From Vicinamibacteria bacterium (GTDB lineage Bacteria > Acidobacteriota > Vicinamibacteria > Fen-336), in assembly GCA_016934575.1 (NCBI GenBank), contig JAFGSN010000065.1, forward strand, positions 1-46,558: a DNA stretch of 46,558 nt, in the 5' to 3' direction. This document shows positions 25,139 to 35,272 of this stretch, one piece after another. Position numbers and translations under genes: made by a program. Numbering within the stretch: position 1 is the first letter of the stretch; each line of letters opens with the position of its first letter. The notes under the pieces are model-generated. The model did not search any database, was not told the origin of the DNA, and was given only the letters and a program-made list of their open reading frames with translations.

Positions 25139-27643
25139 ATGCCGAACAGAGACACGCCGGGCTTGATCGAGATCTGGAAGTTCGGCGGCGCATCCCTCGC
25201 CGACGCGTCCGCCGTGAGACGCGCGGTCGGTCTCGTCCGCGCGCACCAGGGACCTCTGGTTGTCGTGGTCTCGGCCTTGGGAGGGGTGACCGACACGCTG
25301 CTCGAAGGAGCGCGCGCCGCGGCTTCCGCCGACCTGTCACGAGCGCTTGATGCCGCCGCCGCCTTCGAAAGACGTCATCGCGCTCTCATCCGCCTGTTGA
25401 TTTCTCCGAAAAGACAGCGCGCGTTGCTGGCGCTCACGGCGACGGCGGCGGCCGAGTATCGCGATCTCTTGCGGGCGGTCGCCGCGCTGCGCAATCTCCA
25501 CCCGCGCGCATCCGACGTGCTCGTCTCGCGAGGAGAGAGAACGGCGAGCGCCATCGTCGCCGCCGCGCTGGCGAGCGCGGGTCGCAAGGCCGCCGTCGCC
25601 GACGCTCTCGATCTCATCTCAACCGACGCGCGCCACGGCGGCGCGACGCCCGACGTCGCCGTCTCCCGTCCTCGCGCGCGACGAACGATTCTGTCCCTGA
25701 TCCGAAACGGCGTGACGCCGGTCGTTCCGGGTTTCATCGGCCGCGCCCCCGACGGCACGCTGGCGACGCTCGGGCGCGGCGGCTCCGACCTGACGGCGAC
25801 GGTCCTCGGACGCTGCCTGGACGTCCGGCGCGTCACGCTCTGGAAGGACGTGCCCGGCATTCTCACCGCCGATCCGCGCCTCGTTCCCGACACGCGTCTC
25901 ATTCCGCGCCTCCACCCGCGCGAGGCGGCCGAGATCGCGTATTACGGCGCCAAGGTGCTCCATCCGCGCGCGCTCATTCCGCTCGCGGGCACGCGCGCGG
26001 TCGTTCACGTCCGCTCCTTCTTTCATCCGGAGCGTCCTGGAACCGAGGTCTCGACTCGCGCCCCGATCGCCGAGCATCCCGTCAAGGCGCTGGCGACGAT
26101 CAAGGGCCAGGCGCTCGTCACCGTGGCGGGCAAGGGAATGATCGGCGTTCCGGGCGTCGCCGCGCGCGCCTTCGAGGCCGTGCATGCCGAGAGCCTGTCG
26201 GTCTCGACGATTTTCCAGGCCTCGTCGGAAAGCTCGATCGGATTCACCCTAGCCGAGGATGACGCTCCACGCGCGGTCTCGGCGTTGCGGCGCGCGTTCG
26301 CCGAGGAGCTTGCGCTCGGCCTGATCGACGACGTCGCCGCGCGAGGCGGAATGGCCGTCATCGCGGTCGTCGGCAGCGGAATGGCCGGCACGCCGGGAAT
26401 CGCGGCGCGGGTCTTCGGCGCCCTGGCCGCGGCGGGCGTCAACGTCGTCGCGATCGCGCAGGGCTCCTCCGAGCTGAACATCTCGTTCGTCGTGCGAGCC
26501 GACGAGGCGGCCGAGGCCACGCGTCGCGTCCATGCCGCCTTCCAACTCGCCAAGATCGGCGGCGGCCGCGTCGATGCGCGGCGACATACCGACGTCGTGT
26601 TGATGGGCTTCGGCAACGTGGGGCGGGCGCTCGTCGATCAGCTCGCCGCGCGCGAAGGCGAGGCGGGCGTTCGCGTCGTGGCGTTGACGGACCGCTCGGG
26701 CTGCGTCTTCGATCCCGCGGGCATATCGCGGCGCCGTCTTCTCGATCTGGCGGCGCGCAAGGATCAAGGAGCGTTGCTCGCCGCGCTCGGAGGCTTGCGC
26801 ATCTCGACCGACGCCGCGCTCGCCGAGATCGGCCGTCACGCCGTTTCGCGTCCGATCCTGGTGGACGTCACCGCGGAAGAGACGCACACGACGCTGCTCG
26901 CTGCTCTCGCGCACGGATTCGATCTCGTGCTCGCCAACAAGAAGCCGCTGGCCGGTCCGCGGGAGCGCTATGAGCGTCTGTTCGCCGCGGCAGCGTCGTC
27001 GGGACGGCGCATCCGCTACGAAGCGACGGTCGGCGCCGGCCTTCCGATCATTGACACGTTCCAGAAGCTCGTGGACAGCGGCGATCGGGTGACGCGCATC
27101 GACGGCTGCGTCAGCGGCACGCTCGGCTTCGTTCTGTCGGCCGTCTCATCCGGTCGATTGTTTTCGGCTGCCGTGCGCGAGGCCGTCGCTCGCGGTTACG
27201 CCGAGCCCGACCCCCGAGAAGACCTTGGAGGACGAGACGTCGCGCGCAAGGCCGTGATTCTCGCTCGCCTCATGGACTATCGCGGACCCATGCCGTCTCC
27301 GGACGACCTTGTCCCGCGATCGCTGCGCAACGTTTCACGCGCGGCGTTTCTCGCCCGTCTCGACGATTTCGACGACGCGTGGTCGCGCCGCGTCACGGCC
27401 GCCGCGCGACGCGGCCGCGCGCTGCGCTATGCCGTCGCCGCCACGCGCGCTTCGGTGCGCGTCGGAATGATCGAAGCTCCGATCTCTTCTCCGATCGGAG
27501 CGCTCTCCGGCACGCGCAATCTGATCGCGTTTACATCGCGCCGTTACCGTCACGAACCGCTCGTCGTCACCGGACCGGGCGCCGGAGCCGAGGTCACCGC
27601 GGCCGGGATCCTGAATGACGTCCTTTTCCTGGCGCTCACTTGA
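25139..27643 (+). CDS. thrA: bifunctional aspartokinase / homoserine dehydrogenase
   Basis: An 834-residue fusion catalysing two steps of the aspartate pathway: phosphorylation of aspartate and NAD(P)H reduction of aspartate semialdehyde to homoserine, the branch leading to threonine and methionine. Residues about 5-295 are the aspartokinase (KFGGASLADASAV, GRGGSDLTATVLGR, LWKDVPGILTADPRLVP). Residues about 310-460 are two ACT regulatory domains (TVAGKGMIGVPGVAARAF and VVGSGMAGTPGIAARVF). Residues about 485-834 are homoserine dehydrogenase (LMGFGNVGRAL nucleotide site, LANKKPLAGP, YEATVGAGLPII, DPREDLGGRDVARKAVILAR). The start has GGAGG about 7 nt upstream. ThrA is the likely type because of the ACT pair and the threonine-containing leader, though a MetL role cannot be excluded. 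Confidence 0.95.
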   Translation: MPNRDTPGLIEIWKFGGASLADASAVRRAVGLVRAHQGPLVVVVSALGGVTDTLLEGARAAASADLSRALDAAAAFERRHRALIRLLISPKRQRALLALTATAAAEYRDLLRAVAALRNLHPRASDVLVSRGERTASAIVAAALASAGRKAAVADALDLISTDARHGGATPDVAVSRPRARRTILSLIRNGVTPVVPGFIGRAPDGTLATLGRGGSDLTATVLGRCLDVRRVTLWKDVPGILTADPRLVPDTRLIPRLHPREAAEIAYYGAKVLHPRALIPLAGTRAVVHVRSFFHPERPGTEVSTRAPIAEHPVKALATIKGQALVTVAGKGMIGVPGVAARAFEAVHAESLSVSTIFQASSESSIGFTLAEDDAPRAVSALRRAFAEELALGLIDDVAARGGMAVIAVVGSGMAGTPGIAARVFGALAAAGVNVVAIAQGSSELNISFVVRADEAAEATRRVHAAFQLAKIGGGRVDARRHTDVVLMGFGNVGRALVDQLAAREGEAGVRVVALTDRSGCVFDPAGISRRRLLDLAARKDQGALLAALGGLRISTDAALAEIGRHAVSRPILVDVTAEETHTTLLAALAHGFDLVLANKKPLAGPRERYERLFAAAASSGRRIRYEATVGAGLPIIDTFQKLVDSGDRVTRIDGCVSGTLGFVLSAVSSGRLFSAAVREAVARGYAEPDPREDLGGRDVARKAVILARLMDYRGPMPSPDDLVPRSLRNVSRAAFLARLDDFDDAWSRRVTAAARRGRALRYAVAATRASVRVGMIEAPISSPIGALSGTRNLIAFTSRRYRHEPLVVTGPGAGAEVTAAGILNDVLFLALT

Positions 27644-27690
27644 CGAACCGATGAACCGCGGCAGCGGATGTCCTTGTCGCGCGCGAAAGA

Positions 27691-30600
27691 TCATTCGTCG
27701 AGAACGGCGCGCACCTTTGTGGCGAGCTCGTTGAGAGTGAAGGGTTTTCGCAGCAATGTGACGCCCTCCGCCAGAATGCCTTGCCGCGAAATGACGTCAT
27801 GCGTGTAACCCGACATGAAGAGCACTTTCAGCTTCGGCATCCTTGCCGCCAGCTCCTCGAGCAGCTCTCGCCCGTTCATGCCCGGAAGCACGATATCGGT
27901 GAGCAGGAGCTGAATGTCGCCCTGATGTCGTTCGCTCGCGTCCAGCGCCTGCTCCGCGTCACTGGTCGTGATGACGCGGTACCCGAGGTTCGTGAGCGCC
28001 GTCTGAACGAGTCCACGCACGGAATCGTTGTCCTCGACCATCAAGATCGTCTCGGTTCCGCCGCGCGCAAGCGGCGTTTCGCGCGCGGTGTCGTGCGCCG
28101 GATCGTCGAGCCCGACGCCTGTCAGGACGATCTGGAACGAGGTGCCCCGACCGGGCGACGAATCCACCGAGATCCGTCCTCCGTGACGCGTCACGATATC
28201 GCGCACCGTGGAGAGGCCCAGGCCCGTGCCGCGCTCCTTGGTGGAGAAGAACGGCTCGAAAATCCGTCCCTGAACCGAATCGTCCATGCCGGATCCGTCG
28301 TCGCTCACGATCAGCGCCACGAATTCGCCGTCTCCGCCGGCCTCGCCGTCCGCAGCGCGCGACACAACGCGGGTTTCGATCGTGAAGCGACCGCCGTTCG
28401 GCATCGAATCGCGCGCGTTGGTCGCCAGATTGACGAGAATCTGGTCGATCTGGCCCGGATCGACGCGCGTTCGCGGCAGATCGGGAGCGTTCCGGACGGA
28501 CAGCGCGATATCCTCGCCGATGATGCGTTCAAGCATGCGCTTGGAGCGGAGAACGATCTCGCCGAGGTCCGCGACACGCGGCTCGAAAAGCTGACGGCGC
28601 GAGAAGGCCAGGATCTGTCGCGTCAACGCCGCCGCGCGCTCGGCCGCGTCGATGATCTCCCCGACCTCGCACGACAGGGAATGCTCGCGTCCGAGCTTCT
28701 CCAATACGATCTCGGCGTAACCCAGAATGGCGGTCAGGATGTTGTTGAAGTCGTGCGCGATGCCTCCGGCGAGACGCCCGACCGCTTCCATTTTCTGCGA
28801 CTGGAGAAGCTGAGTCGTGAGCCGCGTCTTCTCTTCTTCGGCGCGTTTCCGTTCCGTGATGTCGACATGCGTTCCGGTCGTTCGAAGCGGCTTGCCGCAG
28901 GCGTCCCGGGCGGTGACCTTCGCGCGGCTCAAGATCCAGGCATGCGATCCCGACTTCATCGTCATTCGGTATTCGAGCTCGTGTCTGTCTCTCAGCCCTT
29001 CGAGGTACTCCTGAATGCATCTCGACACGACGCTCCGATCCTCGGGATGAATCAGGTCCAACAGCGTCTGTTCGGCCTGAGGAAGCTCGTCGTGTTCGTA
29101 ACCCAGCATCGTGAAATACCGCGGGCTGTAATAGATCGTCCGATCCCGCATGTTCCAGTCGAAGAGACCGTCGTTGCTCGCGTCAAGCGCCATTTCCAGC
29201 CGCTCGCGGCTCTTGCGCACTTCCTCCTCGGCGTGCTTCCATTCGGTCATGTCGCTGGCGATGCTCAACAGGACATCCTTTTCCGCCCAACGCGCCTTCT
29301 TGACATGAATGTGGAGCGGAATCTTCGTTCCATCCTTCCGGATATGCTCGGTCTCGAGGGACGCCTCGCCGCGCTCATGGACGGTTCGCATGCGTTCATC
29401 GATCCAACTCCCGTTCTCCGGCGCCGCGAGATCATGCTGGTTCAATCGCATGAAATCCTCGAGCGTGTAGCCGTACAGGGCGAGCGCTTCCTGATTGGCG
29501 AAGAGGAATCCGCCGTCGAGATCATGCACCGTGATCAGAGCCGGAGAAGCGTCAAGCAACGCGGCGAGGACACGGATTCTTTCTTCGGCCTGCTTGCGAT
29601 CGGTGAGGTCGACGACCGTGCCCATCGTCGCCGGACGATGATCATGCTCGACAAGAGAAGCCAGCAGTTCCGCCCATAACGCCGTCCCGTCTCGGCGTAG
29701 AAGCCTCAGCTCGTACTGCGAGGGAACGCGCTCGCCGCGCCCGCGGCGATCGGCGTATTCACGCACGAGAGCGCGATCGTCGGGATGAATGAAACCGATG
29801 TAGTCGGCGCCGATCCATGACTGGTCGTCGGCGTCGTAGCCGAGCATCGTCGCCAGGCGCGCGTTGTAGTAGACGAGCCTTTCGCCCTCCTGGATGAAGA
29901 TGCCCGTGAGCGAGTTCTCGGCCATCGTCCGATAACGCGCCTCGGACTCACGCAACCTGCGGTTCAGCTCGATGGCGCGAATGGCCTCCACGGCGTGATC
30001 GGCGATGATGCGTCCGATCTCGAGGTCCTCCTTGGTGAAGGGCGGTTCGCGTTTGTTATGAAGAGTGATGACGCCGGAGACGTCGCCGTCGGCGTCGACG
30101 CACGGCAGCGCAAGCAACGAGCCGTCACGATAACCCGACCAGCCGGAGGAGCTGAACTCGATGTCCTCGGCGATGTCGCGCACGACGAAGCCTTCCCGCC
30201 GCATGATCACGCGCGCCAGGACCGATCCGTTGCGCGGCGGCAGATCGATCCTTCGCGGCTGGTGATCGGGATCGAGCGAGACGACCAGATCGAGGCGGTC
30301 GTCGCATCGTCGATAGAAGCTTCCGCCTTCGGCGCCCATGTTCTGCGCGAAGAGCGCGAGAATTCGCGGCGCCAGGGATTCGATCTCGCCACAGCGCGCA
30401 AGCTCCTTGGTTTTTTCGGCAATTTGACGCAACCGCTCCAAGTACGTCCGAATCTGAAGCGTACGCGTCTCGACCATGCGCTCGAGATTGTGCTGGTAGC
30501 GGCGGTTCTCGTCTTCAAGGTCTTTCACGAGCGCGGCCGACCCGACGACGCGACAGATCGCGCCTTGAGTCACGGGCTTCGCGATGTAGTCGAACGCGCC

Positions 30601-30882
30601 CAGGCGCACCGCCTCCACCGCCGTCGCGAAAGACGGCTCGCCCGTGATCAGAATGACCTTGGCGCGCGGCGCGCTGTCCCACAGAATACGCACCAGCTCC
30701 ATTCCGTCGGCGCCGGGCATGACGATGTCGGTGACGACGACGTCGGCCGCGCCTCCGTCGAGAAGCGCCTTGGCGCCGGCCACCGAATCGGCGGTGCCGA
30801 CATCGTGGCCTTCGTCGCGAAGAAACTCCGCCAGCGTCTCACGGATGCCGGTTTCGTCGTCGACGACCAGCACGCGCGCCAT
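27691..30882 (-). CDS. soluble hybrid sensor kinase, REC-GAF-PAS3-HisKA-HATPase-REC
   Basis: A 1063-residue cytosolic two-component protein. Order: receiver domain (about 1-120, phospho-acceptor D52 in VVVTDIVMPGADG), GAF (about 170-330), three PAS domains (about 340-690), HisKA with H710 in GIAHDFNNILTAILG, HATPase (about 820-925, with GRGTSF), and a C-terminal receiver (about 940-1060, D996 in LLLTDIVLPGMNG). No membrane helix. The ATG shares one base with the stop of the upstream kinase (TGATG), so the two are translationally coupled; a longer reading upstream would overlap that gene. With receivers at both ends it may be a relay partner of the upstream kinase. The input is unknown. Confidence 0.9.
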   Translation of the reverse strand: MARVLVVDDETGIRETLAEFLRDEGHDVGTADSVAGAKALLDGGAADVVVTDIVMPGADGMELVRILWDSAPRAKVILITGEPSFATAVEAVRLGAFDYIAKPVTQGAICRVVGSAALVKDLEDENRRYQHNLERMVETRTLQIRTYLERLRQIAEKTKELARCGEIESLAPRILALFAQNMGAEGGSFYRRCDDRLDLVVSLDPDHQPRRIDLPPRNGSVLARVIMRREGFVVRDIAEDIEFSSSGWSGYRDGSLLALPCVDADGDVSGVITLHNKREPPFTKEDLEIGRIIADHAVEAIRAIELNRRLRESEARYRTMAENSLTGIFIQEGERLVYYNARLATMLGYDADDQSWIGADYIGFIHPDDRALVREYADRRGRGERVPSQYELRLLRRDGTALWAELLASLVEHDHRPATMGTVVDLTDRKQAEERIRVLAALLDASPALITVHDLDGGFLFANQEALALYGYTLEDFMRLNQHDLAAPENGSWIDERMRTVHERGEASLETEHIRKDGTKIPLHIHVKKARWAEKDVLLSIASDMTEWKHAEEEVRKSRERLEMALDASNDGLFDWNMRDRTIYYSPRYFTMLGYEHDELPQAEQTLLDLIHPEDRSVVSRCIQEYLEGLRDRHELEYRMTMKSGSHAWILSRAKVTARDACGKPLRTTGTHVDITERKRAEEEKTRLTTQLLQSQKMEAVGRLAGGIAHDFNNILTAILGYAEIVLEKLGREHSLSCEVGEIIDAAERAAALTRQILAFSRRQLFEPRVADLGEIVLRSKRMLERIIGEDIALSVRNAPDLPRTRVDPGQIDQILVNLATNARDSMPNGGRFTIETRVVSRAADGEAGGDGEFVALIVSDDGSGMDDSVQGRIFEPFFSTKERGTGLGLSTVRDIVTRHGGRISVDSSPGRGTSFQIVLTGVGLDDPAHDTARETPLARGGTETILMVEDNDSVRGLVQTALTNLGYRVITTSDAEQALDASERHQGDIQLLLTDIVLPGMNGRELLEELAARMPKLKVLFMSGYTHDVISRQGILAEGVTLLRKPFTLNELATKVRAVLDE

Positions 30883-33800
30883 CAGGAGACCGCCCTCTCG
30901 ATCGCCGCTTCGGCGTCCAGCGGCAGATCGAGATGGAAGCGCGCGCCGCTTCCAGACTCGCTCTCGAACCACAAGGCGCCTTGATGATCCCTGGCGATGC
31001 CGTAGGAAATGGAGAGGCCGAGCCCAGTGCCCTTGTCTCTCGGCTTGGTGGTGAAGAAAGGATCAAAGACGCGCTCGCCGACCTCCCGAGGAACGCCGCC
31101 GCCGCAATCCGCGACCGTTATGCGGATCCACGATCGACCGTCCTTCTCCAGGAGGCGCGCCTGGATCCCGACATGCCTCCGCGTCTCGTTTTCGCGACAA
31201 TGCTCATTGATCGCATCGCGCGCGTTCGTGAGCAGATTCAGCATGACCTGCTGGATTTGACGGCTCCGGCACCTGACCTGCGGCAGCTCTTCCGGCACGT
31301 CGACATCGAGCGCGATATGTTCCTTGCGCAGCACGGCGCGAACAAGTCCGACCGCCGAGGCCACGATATCCTGAATGCGAGCCGGGCCGTGCGCCTGACG
31401 CTCCTGTCGCGAGAACGCCAGCAGATTGCGCACGATCTCCGACACGCGCTCGCCCTCCTCGACGATGCGGTCCGCGTAAGCTCGCAATCTGTTTTCCGCG
31501 GGAAGGCGATTCGAGATGAGTTGCGCGTAATTCATGATGCCGTTCACGGGATTGTTGATCTCATGCGCCACGCCCGCCGCCAGCGTGCCGATGGACTCGA
31601 GCTTCTGTTGCTGTCGCAGCTTGATCTCGAAACGCGATCGCTCGTCCTCGGCGCGCCGACGTTCCGTGACGTCCTCGCCGGAGCTGAGCGTGGCGACGAT
31701 CTTCCCGTCGGCATCGTGAAGGACGGTGTTGTGCCAGGAGATGACGCGCTCCTCGCCGCTCCAGGTCAAGACCGGATTCTCGTAATGCGCGGCGGGCTCG
31801 ATGTCGCCGCGCATCAGTTGCAGGAACGTGGCGCGGGCCTTGTCATGAAGCCGTTCGGGCACGAAGCGCTCGATCCAGTGCTTTCCGACGATTTCTCGCG
31901 CGTCGTAGCCCAGAATTTCGCATCCTTTCCGATTGATCAGGCTGACGCGACATTCGGCGTCAAGCACCACGAACATGACGGCCGCAATCTCGAGATAGGT
32001 CCTCATGAGGTCGCGCTCCCGCCGTAGCGCCCGTTCGGCCTGCTTGCGCGCGGTGATGTCGACGGCCGTGAACGTCACTCCGCGGCTTGGGTCCCTCGGA
32101 TCGAGCGGCGTCGAGCTCAGCAGGATGTCGATCAACGACCCGTCCTTGCCGATCCACTTCGTCTCCACCGATCTGGTCCCGTACTCGGCGATCTGGCGGT
32201 ACTTCTCGCGTCCAACATAGTCGTAGTCCTCCTGAGTCGAATACAGGACGCGCGCGCTTCTTCCGATCAGCTCGCCGGCGGAACGTCCGACGAGCTCGCA
32301 TATCCACTCGTTGACCTGCAGCAGGACGCGATCGCGCACCAGGCCGATGCCGACCGGAGCGGCGCGCAGGACGCTTGCAAGACGCGCCTCGCTGTCGCGC
32401 AGCGCCCGCTCCGCGTCCTTACGTTCCGTGACGTCGTCGATCGAGGCCACGACGGCCGTTATCGACTCGTGCTCGTCCTTGAGCGGCGCGGCATTGATGG
32501 ACAAAACCCTGCGTCGGCCTCCGGGATGAACGACGACGATATCCGCCCCGGCGACGGACGCGCCGCCGCGCATGACGCGCGCGAAGGGCAGCTCCTCTTC
32601 CAAGAGCGGCGTGCCGTCCGGAGCGGTGACTTTCCACGAAGCCTCATAGGATCGCCGGCCGAGAATCTCCGAACGAGACACGCCGAGAATCCGCTCCGCG
32701 GCGGAATTGGCGAAAGTGATCGTGCCCCCGCGGTCGATGATGACGATCCCGATCGGGGACGTCTCGACGATACGATTCAGTCGCTCTTCGCTCCGCTCGA
32801 GCGCCCGCTCAGTCGCCGCGCGAGCGATGATGCCGCCCGCCAGCGCCGCGATGGTCTCGAGCGCCACGCGGGCGGTCGCGGCGATGTCATCGGAAGCGTG
32901 CGAGGCGATGTTCATGCAACCCACGATCTGTCCGCGATGGAGCAGAGGAAGCACGGCGATCGCGCGCAAGCCCTCCTTGATCTGCGAATCGCCTTTGACC
33001 ACGTCCAGATCCGCATAGCGCCGATAGACGGGCCGCCCTTCCTGGAGGATTCGATAGTTCGCCGAATCCAGCGCGTCGTTGCGGACCGCCGCGACAAACG
33101 CATCGGACAGGCCGCGATGGCAGTGAAGCGTCACGCCCTCCGATCCTCGTCTTACGTAGACGCCGCCCGAGTCCATGCCGCTCATGCGGATCGCGCTTGC
33201 GAGACACAGATCGAGCAACTCGCTCAATTCGCGCTTCTCATTCGCCGCCATCAACAGATCGAGCTCCGCGCGCAGCAGCTCATCGTCACGCTTGCGCGCG
33301 GTGATGTCGCGCACGACCGAGATAATCGCTTCCTGCCCTTCGAAAACGAACGACCGCGAGCGAATTCCCGCCGGTATGCGGCGGCCGTCGCGATGAATCA
33401 GGACGGCGTCGTAAGCGGCCGTCGTGCTCGCTTCGAGCCGCAGGCGTATCGCCGGCTGGTCGACGCCGCTGTCGCGCGCCGCGAAATCCAGCGCCGACAT
33501 TCCGATCAGCTCGGCGCGGTCGCGGCCGACCAGGCGGCATGCCGCGTCGTTCGCTTCGATGATCGGCGCCGGATGCTCCTTCGTTCCGTACAGGTGAACC
33601 ACGACGGCGTCATCAATGCCCTCGAAGAGCGCTCGAAAACGATCCTCGCTCTTCCGAAGCGCCCGTTCCGCCTCCTTGCGCGCCGTGACGTCGCGGATCA
33701 GGCCGTCATAACCCAGCAGACGGCCGTCCGCGTCACGGTGACAAACAGGCGTATTCTGAATCCAGCGCACGGCGCCGTCTTTCCGCAAAACGCGATGCTC

Positions 33801-34145
33801 GAACGCCGCGCAGCTCTCGCCGCGCATAAGACACCGAGCCTGATCCGCGACCAGCGCGCGATCTTCCTCGACGACCATGCGGTACCAAAGCAAGGGATCC
33901 GCCGCCAGCTCCTGGCTCGAATAGCCGGTGACGGCCTCGCAGCCCGGGCTGTGCCGCGTCCCGACGGCGCGGCCGTCCTCAACGCGCACGCTGTAAATGT
34001 AATCGCTGACGGCTTCCGCAAGCCGCCGATACCGATCCTCGCTCTCGCGGAGCGTCGCTACGCGTAGCCGGAGCGCCTCGTTCTCCTCCATGAGCGCGCT
34101 CGTCGTTTCTTCGGTAAATGCTCGCCTTCGAGGTTCTTGTGCCAT
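30882..34145 (-). CDS. soluble multi-PAS/GAF sensor histidine kinase
   Basis: A 1087-residue cytosolic histidine kinase with no receiver. After a short helical stretch come PAS, PAS, GAF (about 320-480, with [14 protein letters not shown] and [15 protein letters not shown]), then three PAS domains with PAC motifs ([36 protein letters not shown]). HisKA has H861 in [16 protein letters not shown], followed by a HATPase domain with [20 protein letters not shown] and [16 protein letters not shown]. Start ATG 34145 (MAQEPRR) is uncertain because the only GAGG sits against the ATG; ATG 34091 (MEENEALRL) is possible. It is coupled to the hybrid kinase downstream, which supplies receivers. Confidence 0.9.
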   Translation of the reverse strand: MAQEPRRRAFTEETTSALMEENEALRLRVATLRESEDRYRRLAEAVSDYIYSVRVEDGRAVGTRHSPGCEAVTGYSSQELAADPLLWYRMVVEEDRALVADQARCLMRGESCAAFEHRVLRKDGAVRWIQNTPVCHRDADGRLLGYDGLIRDVTARKEAERALRKSEDRFRALFEGIDDAVVVHLYGTKEHPAPIIEANDAACRLVGRDRAELIGMSALDFAARDSGVDQPAIRLRLEASTTAAYDAVLIHRDGRRIPAGIRSRSFVFEGQEAIISVVRDITARKRDDELLRAELDLLMAANEKRELSELLDLCLASAIRMSGMDSGGVYVRRGSEGVTLHCHRGLSDAFVAAVRNDALDSANYRILQEGRPVYRRYADLDVVKGDSQIKEGLRAIAVLPLLHRGQIVGCMNIASHASDDIAATARVALETIAALAGGIIARAATERALERSEERLNRIVETSPIGIVIIDRGGTITFANSAAERILGVSRSEILGRRSYEASWKVTAPDGTPLLEEELPFARVMRGGASVAGADIVVVHPGGRRRVLSINAAPLKDEHESITAVVASIDDVTERKDAERALRDSEARLASVLRAAPVGIGLVRDRVLLQVNEWICELVGRSAGELIGRSARVLYSTQEDYDYVGREKYRQIAEYGTRSVETKWIGKDGSLIDILLSSTPLDPRDPSRGVTFTAVDITARKQAERALRRERDLMRTYLEIAAVMFVVLDAECRVSLINRKGCEILGYDAREIVGKHWIERFVPERLHDKARATFLQLMRGDIEPAAHYENPVLTWSGEERVISWHNTVLHDADGKIVATLSSGEDVTERRRAEDERSRFEIKLRQQQKLESIGTLAAGVAHEINNPVNGIMNYAQLISNRLPAENRLRAYADRIVEEGERVSEIVRNLLAFSRQERQAHGPARIQDIVASAVGLVRAVLRKEHIALDVDVPEELPQVRCRSRQIQQVMLNLLTNARDAINEHCRENETRRHVGIQARLLEKDGRSWIRITVADCGGGVPREVGERVFDPFFTTKPRDKGTGLGLSISYGIARDHQGALWFESESGSGARFHLDLPLDAEAAIERAVS

Positions 34146-34193
34146 CCTCGAAATCCACGCCCGGCGACACCGAGATCGCGAAGTACGGAATCT

Positions 34194-34220
34194 ATGATAA
34201 AAGCCTATCACATTCCGTAA
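34194..34220 (-). promoter_or_regulatory. candidate promoter/operator of the twin sensor-kinase operon
   Basis: On the minus strand TTACGG (34215-34220) and TATCAT (34194-34199, 5 of 6) are separated by 15 nt, which is short. An inverted repeat TGATA-N6-TATCA (34195-34210) overlaps the -10 and could be an operator. Confidence 0.3.
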
Positions 34221-34280
34221 CGTGACGGAAAACCACCGTGAATTCAGGCGGCTCGAAACAACGCGGGCAAGCGCTGCTCG

Positions 34281-35153
34281 TCAGAGCTTCAGCGACTTCA
34301 GGTATTCACGGAACGCTTGCCCCAGATCGGGCCGCTTGAGAGCGAACTCGACCGTCGCGCGCAGGAATCCCAGCTTATTTCCCGCGTCATGACGCGTGCC
34401 CTCGAACTCATATCCGTAAACCGCCTGCTGCGAAAGAAGCGCGCCGAGAGCGTTGGTAAGCTGGATCTCCCCCCGATCGTCGGGCGGCGTCCGCTCAAGT
34501 ATCGGAAAGATCTCCGGAGTCAGGACATAGCGTCCGATGATGGCCAGATCGGAGGGCGCGTCCGCGGCCGTCGGCTTCTCGACAAGGTCGCCGACGAGGA
34601 AAACGCGTTCCTCGCCGGGCTGCGGCGTTCCATCGATGACGCCGTAAGCGGAGATCTCTTCTCGCGGAACGCGATGAAGGGCCACGATCGAACCGCCCAG
34701 TCTCTCGAAAACGTCGATCATCTGCTTGATGCACGGCACCTTGCCGTCGATGATGTCGTCGCCGAGCATGACGGCGAAAGGCTCGTCGCCCACCAGGTCC
34801 TTGGCCGCGAGCACCGCATGGCCGAGACCGAGCGTCTCGCCCTGACGCACGTAAGACACCGTAACCATGCTTGACACGGCGCGCACCTGCTCCAGCAGCT
34901 CGACCTTTCCCTGTCGTTCGAGCAGGTGCTCGAGCTCGGTCGAGACGTCGAAGTGGTCCTCGATGGCGTTCTTGCCGCGCCCTGTCACGATGATGATGTT
35001 CGTCAATCCCGACGCCACGGCCTCCTCGACGACGTATTGAATGATCGGCTTGTCGACGAGTGGCAACATCTCCTTGGGCTGGGCCTTGGTCGCCGGGAGA
35101 AAGCGCGTGCCCAGACCCGCGGCGGGGAAAACGGCCTTTCGAATGATTCTCAT
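34281..35153 (-). CDS. galU: UTP--glucose-1-phosphate uridylyltransferase
   Basis: Makes UDP-glucose from glucose-1-phosphate and UTP, a donor for glycan, lipopolysaccharide and osmoprotectant synthesis. The 290-residue protein has the complete nucleotidyltransferase signature: AAGLGTRFLPATKAQPKEML at the N-terminus, DKPIIQYVVEEAV, VMLGDDIIDG, VGDLVEKP, IIGRYVLTPEIFPILE and EIQLTNALGAL. Length is normal for bacterial GalU. Start ATG at 35153. It is divergent from serS with a short promoter region between. Functionally it ties in with the several glycosyltransferases in the window. Confidence 0.95.
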   Translation of the reverse strand: MRIIRKAVFPAAGLGTRFLPATKAQPKEMLPLVDKPIIQYVVEEAVASGLTNIIIVTGRGKNAIEDHFDVSTELEHLLERQGKVELLEQVRAVSSMVTVSYVRQGETLGLGHAVLAAKDLVGDEPFAVMLGDDIIDGKVPCIKQMIDVFERLGGSIVALHRVPREEISAYGVIDGTPQPGEERVFLVGDLVEKPTAADAPSDLAIIGRYVLTPEIFPILERTPPDDRGEIQLTNALGALLSQQAVYGYEFEGTRHDAGNKLGFLRATVEFALKRPDLGQAFREYLKSLKL

Positions 35154-35162
35154 GGTGACAGG

Positions 35163-35168
35163 ATCCTA
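35163..35168 (-). promoter_or_regulatory. candidate extended -10 for galU
   Basis: On the minus strand TGCTAGGAT carries a TGn extension and a 4-of-6 hexamer. If used, initiation falls only about 4 nt before the galU ATG, so the message would be nearly leaderless. No -35 is convincing. Confidence 0.3.
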
Positions 35169-35224
35169 GCACAACTGGGCGGGAGCGGCCGGCGCCCCTT
35201 CCCGCCCGCGCCACGCCGTCACAT

Positions 35225-35254
35225 TTGCGGCCGATGGCCGCGCTAGGCTATCCT
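35225..35254 (+). promoter_or_regulatory. candidate serS promoter with internal inverted repeat
   Basis: TTGCGG (35225-35230), an 18-nt spacer and TATCCT (35249-35254). A perfect inverted repeat GCGGCC-GAT-GGCCGC (35227-35241) overlaps the -35 and spacer, a suitable place for a repressor. Confidence 0.35.
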
Positions 35255-35272
35255 CCCGGCGCGGAGAAGAAA

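Noticed and set aside
27781-29679. A 632-codon open frame on the plus strand opposite the hybrid sensor kinase
   Set aside because: It is antisense to clear REC/HATPase/PAS domains and has no recognisable family; long antisense frames are expected in GC-rich coding DNA.
32469-34067. A 532-codon plus-strand frame opposite the multi-PAS kinase
   Set aside because: Arg/Asp/His-rich mirror translation of PAS domains without any motif; a shadow frame.
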